Source of the DNA: CBDBLK01 sp965215445
Lineage (GTDB): Bacteria > Bdellovibrionota > Bacteriovoracia > Bacteriovoracales > Bacteriovoracaceae
Direction: 5' to 3'
Assembly: GCA_965215445.1 (NCBI GenBank)
Contig: CBDCDT010000002.1
Location: 1,054,001-1,118,000 of the forward strand
Length of the DNA: 64,000 nucleotides
A program made the translations under genes and the position numbers. The notes beneath the pieces were generated by a model, which was not told the origin of the DNA, did no database searches, and saw only the letters and a list, made by a program, of their open reading frames with translations. Every line of letters starts with the position of its first letter. The stretch's first letter is position 1. This document shows positions 1-8,351 of the stretch, piece by piece.

Positions 1-247
1 CGGGTTTGCTGGAGGTAAAAAACCAAAATCTGGTTTGGGCCTGTTTGAGTTTGCGCTCCAAATGCTTACGCGCCATTTTTGAATCGTGTTCTTGACCATT
101 GCGGATAAAGACGGCCTGAACTTGTTCAATTTCCTGCAAGAGAAACTGAATTTTTTGCTTTTCAAGCTGTTCTGGAGAAGGCCTGCAGGCCAATGTTGGG
201 GTAAAAAAGATAAACGAGCAGAAAAGAGGGAGTAAAGCTGGTATCAT
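1..247 (-). CDS. DUF5329-like secreted protein, C-terminus cut by window edge
   Basis: Minus-strand reading frame open from an ATG at 247 to the window edge (82 codons seen). It opens with a hydrophobic signal peptide ending near LACRPSP, which could be a lipobox. The mature part holds FIRNGQEH followed by ARKHLERKL, the pattern I associate with the DUF5329 family, whose function is unknown. The gene is divergent from the lipoprotein gene at 293, so the 45 bases between them should hold both promoters. The frame is certain; the family call is from memory of the motif. Confidence 0.6.
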   Translation of the reverse strand, partial: MIPALLPLFCSFIFFTPTLACRPSPEQLEKQKIQFLLQEIEQVQAVFIRNGQEHDSKMARKHLERKLKQAQTRFWFFTSSKP

Positions 248-292
248 TTTTATTGACCGCCATTTAAGCAATATTTAATAAGGGACGCAAGA

Positions 293-910
293 GTGATACG
301 AATATGGGGCCTTGGGAATATCCTCATTTTAAGCATATTTGGCCTTTCGTCCTGTGCTCCCCTTAGCATTTTTAATGCTGGGACGGTTCACGTCAAATAT
401 ATCGAAAGCACGGCCAAGTTTTATGGCGTAAAATATAGAGAAAGGGCCAGACTTAGTGATCCTAGTGTAAGTATTCGCAATGTTCAGCATCCCAGGGTGT
501 ACGGAAACTGGGATTTGAATTTGCGTCTTACTCCCTCTATTCACTACGATGACATTACTTATGAATCAGAGTCTTCGATGGGATTGAGGCGTTCCGACGG
601 TGAAATTGACCGTTATCCTCTCATTAATATTAAGCGTGGTATTTTCATGGGCAATGCCAAAATCACCGCTCACTTTCCCATAGGGGCCTTTGCTCTGGCC
701 TTTGGTTTTGGAGGGAGTCTCTACAAAATCAACGGCGGCGCTTTGGATTCCATGAAAACCCGTGAAGTTCGCAAAGTTGATTTTACTTATACCGCCTTTT
801 TTGGCAATAGATTTTTTCTCTTGTTAGGCCCCAGGTATTATAAATCCGGTTACGAAACACTCGCGTTTGCCTTGAGACTGGGTTATTTCTGGGGTTCCTT
901 GAGAGGTTAA
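293..910 (+). CDS. predicted lipoprotein or outer-membrane barrel protein
   Basis: 205 residues from a GTG start preceded by AGGGA at about 281-285. The N-terminus is a lipoprotein signal (hydrophobic stretch then LSSC), so the protein is probably lipidated and carried to the envelope. The rest has alternating hydrophobic and polar residues with many aromatic residues (FLLLGPRYY, LRLGYFWG at the end), as in small beta-barrels. No enzyme motif is visible and I recognise no family. It faces the gene at 917-1321, which is on the other strand with 6 bases between the stops. Confidence 0.6.
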   Translation: MIRIWGLGNILILSIFGLSSCAPLSIFNAGTVHVKYIESTAKFYGVKYRERARLSDPSVSIRNVQHPRVYGNWDLNLRLTPSIHYDDITYESESSMGLRRSDGEIDRYPLINIKRGIFMGNAKITAHFPIGAFALAFGFGGSLYKINGGALDSMKTREVRKVDFTYTAFFGNRFFLLLGPRYYKSGYETLAFALRLGYFWGSLRG

Positions 911-916
911 GAAAGG

Positions 917-1321
917 CTAACCATCTCCTTCTTCGATAGCAGGGGCCTGAGTAAAAAAGCCAGACATATCCACGCCTAAGGCCGCATAAGTGGCGGCAAT
1001 AATTTGTCCGAAGGCAAAGGCATAATGCGGGCAATTGGTATCTAAAAGGCCAGAGTGGTAGAGCGTGAATTTTAAAGCACAGTGATGAAATTCTACTCTG
1101 GCGACAGCTTGTTCCCCAGTGTCCCGGGTTTTTGTTTGATCGGTCAGTTTTTTCAGGTCGTAGAAAGTATCAAAGAGGAGTTTTTGGAACTTGGGAAGCA
1201 CCCCCGCCTGCATGAGTGTGAGAGTGTGCTCTACTCTCAAAATTCTCTTTCCTTCGGGGTCGTGGTGAAGAAATTCCAGGGCCGCTTTCAAACTTTCTTG
1301 GTCTACTTTTTCTTTTGGCAT
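917..1321 (-). CDS. hypothetical protein, 134 residues
   Basis: Cytoplasmic-looking protein with no signal peptide. The ATG at 1321 has an excellent ribosome binding site (AAGGAG, seven bases upstream), which is why I accept this frame over overlapping ones. Visible features are an N-terminal charged helix, a VEFHHC motif in the middle and NCPHYAFAFGQ near the C-terminus. The His/Cys residues could bind a metal or ligand, but I cannot name a family. It converges on the lipoprotein gene at 293 and diverges from ilvE. Confidence 0.65.
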   Translation of the reverse strand: MPKEKVDQESLKAALEFLHHDPEGKRILRVEHTLTLMQAGVLPKFQKLLFDTFYDLKKLTDQTKTRDTGEQAVARVEFHHCALKFTLYHSGLLDTNCPHYAFAFGQIIAATYAALGVDMSGFFTQAPAIEEGDG

Positions 1322-1380
1322 ATCGAGTCTCCTTTTCTTTATGCGTCAATTATTTGCCGCACTTTTCTTAAGGAATAAAA

Positions 1381-1394
1381 GAACAGGCCTGTTC
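1381..1394. promoter_or_regulatory. 14-base perfect palindrome in a divergent intergenic region
   Basis: GAACAGGCCTGTTC is a perfect palindrome lying between the divergent genes at 917-1321 and 1551-2621. It is a candidate dimeric regulator site. Its half-site resembles the GAAC..GTTC half-sites of some LexA proteins, but the spacing differs, so the regulator is unknown. Confidence 0.3.
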
Positions 1395-1550
1395 CATTTT
1401 GACCGTTGATAACTTATTGAAATTTCTAAAAAGAGAGTTGGGCCTGGAGGTTCAAAAGAAAGGCATAAGCAAATAAAAGAACAATTTGCCCTGTACCAAT
1501 AAATAAAGTTTTGCTACTGTTAGGCGATCATTTCTTTGGTGAGGTCGTTT

Positions 1551-2621
1551 ATGCAGCTCAAAATTTTACCAGAGGCCATCACTTGCATCCGTAAATTTCA
1601 GGTTCCCGACGAACTTCCTTTTGGGCACGTTCGTTGCCCGGTCACGGTGGAGAGTGACTACCAGCGTGGAGAATGGGGAGCGCCGCGGATGGCCCCCTAC
1701 CGTCCTTTTCAAATAGATCCCTGTGCTAAAATTTTGCATTATGCTCAGGGGATTTTTGAGGGCATGAAGGGTTATCGAGTAGCTGGAGAGGGGCCATACC
1801 TTTTTCGACCTGGCCAAAACCAGGAGCGCTTTAATATGTCCGCCGAAAGAATGGCGATGCCAACACTTCCCGCAGAGCTTTTCCACAGTTGTGTTGAAGC
1901 AATACTTTCTCATTGCGCTCACATTGTTCCCACTGAACCGGGAGACAGTCTTTATATCCGCCCCTTTATGTTTGCCGGTGATGTCGATCTGGGGATTCGC
2001 CCCAGTCAGGATTTCAAGTTTATGGTGGTGGCCTCTCCTTCGCAGTCTTATTTTACAGGCGGGGCACTCAAAATTTTGATCGAAAGAGAGGCCGTTCGCG
2101 CTTGTCCCGGCGGCGTGGGAAACGCTAAAACCGGCGGAAATTACGCCGCCAGCCTCCAGTCCATGGTGGCCGCCCGCAAGCTTGGCCTCGATCAGGTTTT
2201 GTGGTTGGATGCCGTTAAAAAGAAATACGTTGAAGAAATGAGCGGTATGAATTTTTTCGTGGTTTACGGGGAAGAGTTGGTAACGCCCAAATTGAGCAGC
2301 ACAATTCTCAATGGCATCACCAGAGATTCTCTGATTCAACTGGCAGAGCACAAGGGATGGAAGGTGTGCCAGAAAGATTTGGAGATAGGAGAATTGGTGG
2401 ACGATATTCGCAACCAGCGTTGCACCGAGGCCTTTGCCTGTGGTACCGCCGTGGTGATTACTCCGATCGCCGAATTGAGGGAGGCCAGTGGCGAGAGTTA
2501 CGTTCTCAAACATGCTTCTGGCCCGGTAACGCTGGAATTAAGACGACACCTTACCGGTATCCAAGAGGGAAGTTTGGAAGACCCTTTTGGCTGGCGCAAG
2601 TTGGTAGAAGCGCAAACATAG
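1551..2621 (+). CDS. ilvE: branched-chain amino acid aminotransferase
   Basis: PLP-dependent class IV aminotransferase that interconverts leucine, isoleucine and valine with their 2-oxo acids, using 2-oxoglutarate and glutamate. About 356 residues, normal for the long IlvE type. The motif HYAQGIFEGMKGYR is near the N-terminus, the PLP lysine lies in GNAKTGGNYAAS, and YVEEMSGMNFF and SSTILNGITRDS follow. I chose the ATG at 1551 because GAGGT lies five bases upstream; an in-frame TTG at 1536 has no such site. It stands alone, with no other ilv or leu genes nearby. The product 2-oxo acids could feed the E1 dehydrogenase at 48.5 kb. Confidence 0.95.
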   Translation: MQLKILPEAITCIRKFQVPDELPFGHVRCPVTVESDYQRGEWGAPRMAPYRPFQIDPCAKILHYAQGIFEGMKGYRVAGEGPYLFRPGQNQERFNMSAERMAMPTLPAELFHSCVEAILSHCAHIVPTEPGDSLYIRPFMFAGDVDLGIRPSQDFKFMVVASPSQSYFTGGALKILIEREAVRACPGGVGNAKTGGNYAASLQSMVAARKLGLDQVLWLDAVKKKYVEEMSGMNFFVVYGEELVTPKLSSTILNGITRDSLIQLAEHKGWKVCQKDLEIGELVDDIRNQRCTEAFACGTAVVITPIAELREASGESYVLKHASGPVTLELRRHLTGIQEGSLEDPFGWRKLVEAQT

Positions 2622-2685
2622 CTTAACTAAAAAACAGAACAAATATTAATTATTTAGAAAAAATTACCTCTTTTTTTGTCAACGT

Positions 2686-3141
2686 ATGGCCGTTAAGATG
2701 AAAAAAATTCCAATTCTTGAGGGGATTTTTGTGAATATTTTTGGTGTTTTCGTTTGTTTATTCCTCTTTTCTTTCCCTATTTACTCGGGTTGGAGCGATT
2801 ATCAGAGTTTGGGAGGGTTGGGAAAAGTGAACTTTTATTATCGAGTTTTTCACCGTGAGAGTGGAACCGATATTCAATTTAAAGTGAAAAATCGCAATTT
2901 TTCCGAACGTCGAGTCATCTTTGAAGAGAGAACCTATTATTGTCAGGATGGTGCTTCAGAACAAGGCACTGCTGTCACTCAAATTGTACCCACTAGAAAA
3001 GAAATAGAGCTGCTTCCCGATTATCTGGTGTGCCAGGGGCATGGGGGATTTTCGTCACTGGGAATTATTTTGCAAGTCCATTCGGATACTCAACAAAAAA
3101 TAAAAAAAGTAAGAATTTTTTCTCCCAGCTCGGGTTTTTAA
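2686..3141 (+). CDS. secreted hypothetical protein
   Basis: 151 residues with a long hydrophobic N-terminal segment (roughly residues 12-32), so it is exported or anchored by its N-terminus. The mature part has two cysteines (YYCQDG and LVCQGHGG) that could form a disulfide. No family recognised. The ATG at 2686 and a second ATG at 2698 (MKKIPI) are both possible; neither has a clear binding site. Its stop overlaps the stop of the convergent antiporter gene by four bases. Confidence 0.55.
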   Translation: MAVKMKKIPILEGIFVNIFGVFVCLFLFSFPIYSGWSDYQSLGGLGKVNFYYRVFHRESGTDIQFKVKNRNFSERRVIFEERTYYCQDGASEQGTAVTQIVPTRKEIELLPDYLVCQGHGGFSSLGIILQVHSDTQQKIKKVRIFSPSSGF

Positions 3142-4451
3142 AAATTCGGTAAAATTTGAAAGCAAATCATGGCAATTGCGGTGGGAATTAAAGAACCTAA
3201 AAAAAGTCCCAGTGGGTTGATGCCATTTTTGCCGAAGCTGGGTTTTAAAATGCCAAATCCCGCCGGGTTGGGGGCGTTGGCAATTACCGTGAGTCCGCCA
3301 CCGGCGACAGCACCGGCGACCAGATTATATTTGGCGGAATCACTCAATTCCACCAGGGAACCCAGATAAGTCAGGGCCGCATTGTCAGTGATGGCAGTGA
3401 GTCCGGCGGACCCCACAAACAGAGTCAGATCGCCCATGGAGGCCAGGAGCGGTCTTAACCACCAGGCCTGCATTCCCCCCAAGACAATCAATCCGGCCAG
3501 AAAAAAACCCACCAGTAGAGATTCCTTGAGTTTGATCGTGTCCTGGTATTCTTCGGTGATGGTGACAAAGCCCAAGAAAAAGAGCAAAAGGCCGAGGAAA
3601 AAGATGGAGTGGTGGGCGCTGTAGACGATCAGGGCGAGAAAGAGAACGTGTATTCCGGTGATCCACCAGGTGGGAATCATGCGAGAATTCATTTGCTCTT
3701 TAATTTGAAGTGGGCCTTGCAGCTCCTTTCTAAACACTATACAAGTGGCCAAGGTGGAAACGATGATTGCCAGGGCCGCCTTATGGCCAAAATGCCCGAG
3801 CATAAATTCCGTACCCCAATGCCATTTGGCGGCCACCATCAAGACCGGGGGGGCGGCGAAATGGGTCAGGGTTCCCCCTATGGAAATGTTGACGAAAAGC
3901 AGTCCCAAGGTGGCATACATGAATTTTTTACTCATATTTTGTGAGTAAAAATAATCCAGCAAGATGAGAGCGGTAATGGTCATGGCGGCGGGTTCGGTAA
4001 TAAAGGAACCGAGCAGGGGGCCACAAATCAAAGCAGTAACGTAAAAGGCCATTTTAGGTGGCAGAGGAGGCCATTTGGCCAAAAAGACAATAATTTTCTC
4101 GGCCAATAAAATAATTGGTCTGGTTGCGGCCACCGTCATAATGGTGAAAACAAAGGCCGGTTCCGTAAAGTTGAGTCCCTCCAGATAGTGTATGGCACCA
4201 CCAATTACCTGATGACTTTCATCGTGAAGGGCAAATCCCGCAGTGAAAGCATAAAACCCTATAAATACGGCCGCCCAAAGCCCAAAGACCACTTCCACTT
4301 CTCCCAAAAAGTGAAAAAGATTCTCTTTCATTGAACCTTCGGGGTAACGATGGCCCCATTTTTCAAACTGGGAGGCAAAAAATGTGTGGAGAACTGCCAG
4401 CGCAAAGCAAAGGGTTCCCATCCATTCTAGTGTCGTTGGTTGTAATTGCAT
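3138..4451 (-). CDS. putative Na+/H+ antiporter (Na_H_antiport_3-like)
   Basis: 437-residue polytopic inner-membrane protein with about 11 hydrophobic segments. Motifs such as GSFITEPAAMTITALILL, GGTLTHFAAPPVLM and NAPNPAGFGIL fit the putative Na+/H+ antiporter family related to NhaD and the ion transporter superfamily, in which conserved Asn/Thr/Asp residues line the transport path. It would exchange monovalent cations for protons. The start has AGGAG nine bases upstream. The gene lies 36 bases upstream of the ferredoxin stop on the same strand, so the two may be cotranscribed (ferredoxin first). Confidence 0.75.
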   Translation of the reverse strand: MQLQPTTLEWMGTLCFALAVLHTFFASQFEKWGHRYPEGSMKENLFHFLGEVEVVFGLWAAVFIGFYAFTAGFALHDESHQVIGGAIHYLEGLNFTEPAFVFTIMTVAATRPIILLAEKIIVFLAKWPPLPPKMAFYVTALICGPLLGSFITEPAAMTITALILLDYFYSQNMSKKFMYATLGLLFVNISIGGTLTHFAAPPVLMVAAKWHWGTEFMLGHFGHKAALAIIVSTLATCIVFRKELQGPLQIKEQMNSRMIPTWWITGIHVLFLALIVYSAHHSIFFLGLLLFFLGFVTITEEYQDTIKLKESLLVGFFLAGLIVLGGMQAWWLRPLLASMGDLTLFVGSAGLTAITDNAALTYLGSLVELSDSAKYNLVAGAVAGGGLTVIANAPNPAGFGILKPSFGKNGINPLGLFLGSLIPTAIAMICFQILPNF

Positions 4452-4487
4452 GGAAATCCTCTCCTTTTATCAATGGCAATTTAAAAA

Positions 4488-4736
4488 TTATCCGTCGCTA
4501 CCGATAGAGGCCACCGGGCAGGCATCCAATTGTTCCTGGCACAATTCAATTTCTTCGGGTGTGGAAGGTTGTTTGTAGACGTAGGCATTGCCGTCTTCAT
4601 CTTCGGCGAAAAAGTCCGGCGCCCCCGTGTAGCAAACATTGCAGGCGATGCAGCCTTCTCCATTTTCATCGTCGGGGTCGGTGCAATACCAGCTACCTGC
4701 AATATTTTTTTTGTGTTTTTGATTCAAGTTGGCCAT
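4488..4736 (-). CDS. ferredoxin, single [4Fe-4S] type
   Basis: 82-residue acidic protein. Cysteines 29, 32 and 35 (GCIACNVC) plus Cys73 (ACPVASI) form the classic single-cluster [4Fe-4S] ferredoxin pattern (C-x2-C-x2-C...CP). Two extra cysteines, 18 and 66, could make a disulfide. I use the ATG at 4736 with AGGAG about ten bases upstream; the longer open frame reaches into the promoter of the mutase gene and has no family support. It may be the electron acceptor for KorAB encoded at 50.6-53.5 kb, which has no ferredoxin beside it (inference). Confidence 0.88.
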   Translation of the reverse strand: MANLNQKHKKNIAGSWYCTDPDDENGEGCIACNVCYTGAPDFFAEDEDGNAYVYKQPSTPEEIELCQEQLDACPVASIGSDG

Positions 4737-4850
4737 GGCAAATATTCTCCTCTTGTTCCATTCCAGAATAACCCCAAGTGGTTTAAGTTCCAAGCGGGGG
4801 GTGCTAAAGTACCACTTCCGATAGGAATAGTTAAGGATTTTATACATATA

Positions 4851-6602
4851 ATGAGAGCGCTGGAAAAAGCAAAGGCCTGGGCCACAAACCCGCATATTGA
4901 TGGAGTTTCGAGGGCGGAAATTCAGGCCCTGATCGACCAGCAAAACCTTGCCGAGATTGAAGAGCGCTTTTACCGTGACCTCGAATTTGGCACGGGGGGC
5001 CTGCGCGCTCCTTTGGGACAGGGAAGTTATCGCCTAAACAAATATAATATTCGCCGGGCGAGCAGCGCTGTGGCCCAAGTGGTTCTCGACGATTGCCCCA
5101 AAGGCCCCAAGGTGGCCATTTCCTACGATTGCCGCCACTATTCACGGGAGTTTGCCTGTGAAGCGGCCAGCGTTTTTGCCGCCTACGGCATTAGCGCACT
5201 TGTCTACCGGCGTCTCAATCCGGTTTCCCTGTGTTCTTTTGCCATTCGCCACCACCAGTGCGCGGCGGGAGTGATGATTACGGCAAGTCATAACCCCCCC
5301 GAATACAACGGTTTCAAGGTTTTTTGGGCCGATGGAGCGCAGGTCACACCGCCTTATGATGAACGCATTATCGAGTATTTTGGGAAGTTTTCCGATTTGG
5401 GGAAGATTCGCCATTTGGATTTTGAAGCGGGGTTGGCGCAAGGCCTTATCAAATGGTTGGACGAAGAAACGGAAGATGCCTATTTTGAGGCCATAAAATC
5501 CCAATCCCTCAACCTGGATTTATGTCAAAAGAGGGGAAGGGAATTGCACGTCGTTTACACTCCTTTGCATGGAACGGGAAAAGTTCCCTGCCTGCGCGCG
5601 CTCACTGACTTGGGCCTTACCAAAGTGGATTTGGTCGAGGCCCAGGCCGAACCCAATGGGGATTTTCCGACGGTGAATTCTCCCAACCCCGAAGATGAAA
5701 AGGCCTTGGAAATGGCCATCGAGCAAATGCGGGACTCGGGCGCCGACCTGGTTTTGGCCACCGACCCCGACACCGATCGGGTGGGTGTCGCTTTATCTTT
5801 CCAAGGTGAAGTGCATTTTTTAAACGGCAACCAAATTGGCCTGCTCCTTTTTCACTACCTTTGTCACCATTTAAAAGAGCACGGGCGTATGCCCCAGCTC
5901 CCTTATTTTATCAAAACCATCGTTACCACTCCCTTATTGGAAACTGTGGGGAAGGCCTTTGGTGTTACATGTGAAAATACCTTGACCGGCTTTAAGTGGA
6001 TTTGTCGCCATCTCTACGACATTGAAAGGCAAACACCCGAACGCCATTTTATCTTTGGAGCGGAAGAGTCTTTTGGCTATTTGGGACATACCTTCGCGCG
6101 AGACAAAGACGGCGTGGCCTCAATCGCTCTCATTTCTGAGATGGCCTTATGGTACAAAATTCAAGGAAAAAATCTGATGCAGGCATTGGATATGTTATAC
6201 CAGTGCTTTGGTTTTTCCCATGAAACTTTGTTGAGTCTAAATTATCAGGGCAAGGAAGGCGCTGAAAAAATTGCCCGTCTAATGGGCCATTTTCGGAAGT
6301 TTCACGGGCCGGAATTGATGGGACTAAATTTGCAAAAAATTGAAGACTACCAAACCGGGGAAGCGACGGACTTAACTTCCCAGACAAGAGAGACTCTTAA
6401 TTTTCCGAAAAGCAATGTCCTGGGATTTTATTTTCAAAATGGCGACCGCCTTTTCTTGCGTCCGTCGGGAACCGAACCCAAAATCAAATTTTATATTATG
6501 ATCTGCGAGCGAGAGGGAGACTTGTCGAAAAAGAAGGCCAAAGCACACCGCCGTACCGACAATTTTGGCGATTTTATCAGGAAGCAGGCGGAGATGGTTT
6601 AA
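4851..6602 (+). CDS. phosphoglucomutase / phosphomannomutase (alpha-D-phosphohexomutase)
   Basis: 583-residue enzyme moving phosphate between C1 and C6 of hexose phosphates. All four alpha-D-phosphohexomutase signatures are present: the active serine in MITASHNPPEYNG, the metal loop ATDPDTDRVG, the sugar loop GAEESFGY, and the phosphate loop RPSGTEPKIKFY near the end. The length fits the PgcA type of about 580 residues. The frame is open further upstream, but that part overlaps the ferredoxin gene antisense and does not fit the family, so I start at the ATG at 4851, preceded by AAGGA. It is followed 19 bases later by queC. Confidence 0.92.
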   Translation: MRALEKAKAWATNPHIDGVSRAEIQALIDQQNLAEIEERFYRDLEFGTGGLRAPLGQGSYRLNKYNIRRASSAVAQVVLDDCPKGPKVAISYDCRHYSREFACEAASVFAAYGISALVYRRLNPVSLCSFAIRHHQCAAGVMITASHNPPEYNGFKVFWADGAQVTPPYDERIIEYFGKFSDLGKIRHLDFEAGLAQGLIKWLDEETEDAYFEAIKSQSLNLDLCQKRGRELHVVYTPLHGTGKVPCLRALTDLGLTKVDLVEAQAEPNGDFPTVNSPNPEDEKALEMAIEQMRDSGADLVLATDPDTDRVGVALSFQGEVHFLNGNQIGLLLFHYLCHHLKEHGRMPQLPYFIKTIVTTPLLETVGKAFGVTCENTLTGFKWICRHLYDIERQTPERHFIFGAEESFGYLGHTFARDKDGVASIALISEMALWYKIQGKNLMQALDMLYQCFGFSHETLLSLNYQGKEGAEKIARLMGHFRKFHGPELMGLNLQKIEDYQTGEATDLTSQTRETLNFPKSNVLGFYFQNGDRLFLRPSGTEPKIKFYIMICEREGDLSKKKAKAHRRTDNFGDFIRKQAEMV

Positions 6603-6621
6603 ATTTGATGAAGTTATTTTT

Positions 6622-7320
6622 ATGAGTATATCATCACCTCATTTGGCAATTGCGTTGGTGAGTGGAGGGATGGATTCTCTCGTGGCGCTGGCCATTGCCA
6701 AGCGGGAGCATCGACGAGTCGCCTGTCTGCACCTCAATTATGGCCAAAAGACACAGGCCAAAGAGTTGGAGTGCTTTGTCCAAATGGCGGATCATTACTC
6801 CATTCCACAAAATTTGCGCAAAGTCGTGGACGTGAGTTTTCTGGGTAGCATTGGGGGAAGTTCTCTTACCGATGAAAATCTTCAAGTCCGCACCTGGCCG
6901 GGGGAACAGGCCCTTAAAGATATTCCCAATAGTTACGTTCCCTTTCGCAACACCCATATTCTCGCCTTGGCAGTTTCTTGGGGTGAAGTCATCGGGGCCA
7001 AAAAAATCTACATTGGTGCAGTTGAAGAAGACAGTTCGGGTTACCCCGATTGCAGGGCAAGTTATTACCGCGCTTTCAACGCTCTTATTAAAGAGGGCAC
7101 CAAGGCGGGAGATATGGAAGTTGTGACTCCGGTAATTAATATGGACAAAAAACAGGTGGTTGAAAAGGCCGTGGAGCTAGGTGCACCCATTGAATATTCC
7201 TGGAGTTGTTATCAACGAAGCGACTACGCTTGCGGCGTGTGCGACTCTTGTGCCCTTCGCTTGCGCGGGTTTGAGCGGGCGGGAATCAAAGACCCCATTG
7301 CTTATTTACAGAAGTGTTGA
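6622..7320 (+). CDS. queC: 7-cyano-7-deazaguanine (preQ0) synthase
   Basis: 232-residue ATP-dependent enzyme converting 7-carboxy-7-deazaguanine to preQ0 in queuosine biosynthesis. The N-terminal PP-loop SGGMDSLVAL binds ATP, GAVEEDSSGYPDCR is the family substrate motif, and the C-terminal SCYQ...CGVCDSC cysteines bind zinc. The ATG at 6622 begins directly before the conserved strand; an upstream in-frame extension overlaps the mutase gene. It runs convergent to pyrD, and the two coding regions overlap by 19 bases. No other queuosine genes are in the window. Confidence 0.95.
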   Translation: MSISSPHLAIALVSGGMDSLVALAIAKREHRRVACLHLNYGQKTQAKELECFVQMADHYSIPQNLRKVVDVSFLGSIGGSSLTDENLQVRTWPGEQALKDIPNSYVPFRNTHILALAVSWGEVIGAKKIYIGAVEEDSSGYPDCRASYYRAFNALIKEGTKAGDMEVVTPVINMDKKQVVEKAVELGAPIEYSWSCYQRSDYACGVCDSCALRLRGFERAGIKDPIAYLQKC

Positions 7321-8351
7321 AAGAGTTCATCCAGAGATTTTAGGCCATGTTTTTCCAGTTCTTGGTCAATTCCTTTTTGTATGTCTTTTAAAAGTACCGG
7401 CCCCTGATAGATAAAGGAGGTGTAAATTTGCACCGCCCTTCCGCCCAGTTTCCAAAACTGATACAGGTCTTCAAAGGAGGCAATTCCTCCCACGCCGATG
7501 ACATCGAGGGGGCCATTTGGGCCTGTGCGGGAGAGAATTTCCCGGCGCATCTTTTGAGCGCGCAATTTGAGTTTGCCACCCGAAACTCCACCTTGCCCTA
7601 GTTCTGGCATTACCGTGGTATTGGTGGCAATGATGCCTGAAAGATTGAGATCAAGGGCAGATTGGATGATGCCATCCAATTCTGTTAGCTCCAGATCGGG
7701 GTCAATTTTTAAAAATAGAGGGCGCGGATTTTTTTTGCGCTCTCTCTGTAATGCCTGGCCGATGGAAGTTAGGTATTCCTTTTGTTGCAGTTTTCGCAAC
7801 TCTGGAGTATTCGGGCTGGAAACATTAATTACCAGATAGTCGGCCAATGGTGCAAAAGTTTGATAGAGGATGCGGTAATCTTCAAAGGCCTTTTCCAAAG
7901 GAGTGTCTTTGTTTTTGCCCAGGTTGATGCCCAGGATTTTGTTGTTTTTTTGGGCCTTGTGGATATTGTCTCGGATTTTTTCCATTCCCAGGTTGTTAAA
8001 GCCGAGACGGTTGAGCAGACTTTGCTCTTTTTGCAGCCTAAAAATGCGTGGACGCGGATTGCCCTTTTGGGGTCTGGGGGTGACGGTTCCCACTTCGAGG
8101 GCACCAAAAAGCAGAGAGCTAAAGAAATCTATCGCCACCGCATTTTTGTCCAGGCCTGCGGCGAGTCCCACGGGAAAAGGCCATTTCAGGCCACATTTTA
8201 GGGCGGTTTGGTAGCGTGGATAAATCTCTTTTTGGTCAAAGATATTGGCCAGAGAGGTGGGACATTGAGAAAGCAGTTTGAGACTTAAGGTATGCGCCGT
8301 TTCGGGATCAAACTTAAAGGCCAAAAATTTAAACCAATCGTAAGCAAACAT
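7302..8351 (-). CDS. pyrD: dihydroorotate dehydrogenase (quinone), class 2
   Basis: 349-residue flavoprotein of pyrimidine synthesis, oxidising dihydroorotate to orotate with quinone as acceptor. The N-terminal helices (MFAYDWFKFLAFKFDPE...) that dock class 2 enzymes to the membrane are present. The FMN barrel motifs are PVGLAAGLDKNA, EVGTVTPRPQKGNP, NRLGFNN, INVSSPNTP (with the class 2 catalytic serine), LKIDPDL, ATNTT and GVGGI. It is the last gene of the dnaE operon; its start codon directly abuts the stop of the lipoprotein gene, so translation may be coupled. Its 3' end overlaps queC. Confidence 0.95.
   Translation of the reverse strand: MFAYDWFKFLAFKFDPETAHTLSLKLLSQCPTSLANIFDQKEIYPRYQTALKCGLKWPFPVGLAAGLDKNAVAIDFFSSLLFGALEVGTVTPRPQKGNPRPRIFRLQKEQSLLNRLGFNNLGMEKIRDNIHKAQKNNKILGINLGKNKDTPLEKAFEDYRILYQTFAPLADYLVINVSSPNTPELRKLQQKEYLTSIGQALQRERKKNPRPLFLKIDPDLELTELDGIIQSALDLNLSGIIATNTTVMPELGQGGVSGGKLKLRAQKMRREILSRTGPNGPLDVIGVGGIASFEDLYQFWKLGGRAVQIYTSFIYQGPVLLKDIQKGIDQELEKHGLKSLDELFQHFCK

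Noticed and set aside
1381..1394. LexA box
   Set aside because: GAAC-N6-GTTC does not match the spacing of LexA sites I know, and the neighbours are not DNA-repair genes.
1566..2513. 315-codon open frame antisense to ilvE
   Set aside because: It mirrors a clear aminotransferase gene; the translation is rich in His/Asn with no domain and no binding site.
4530..4850. N-terminal extension of the phospho-sugar mutase
   Set aside because: It overlaps the ferredoxin gene on the other strand, and the family starts near the ATG at 4851.
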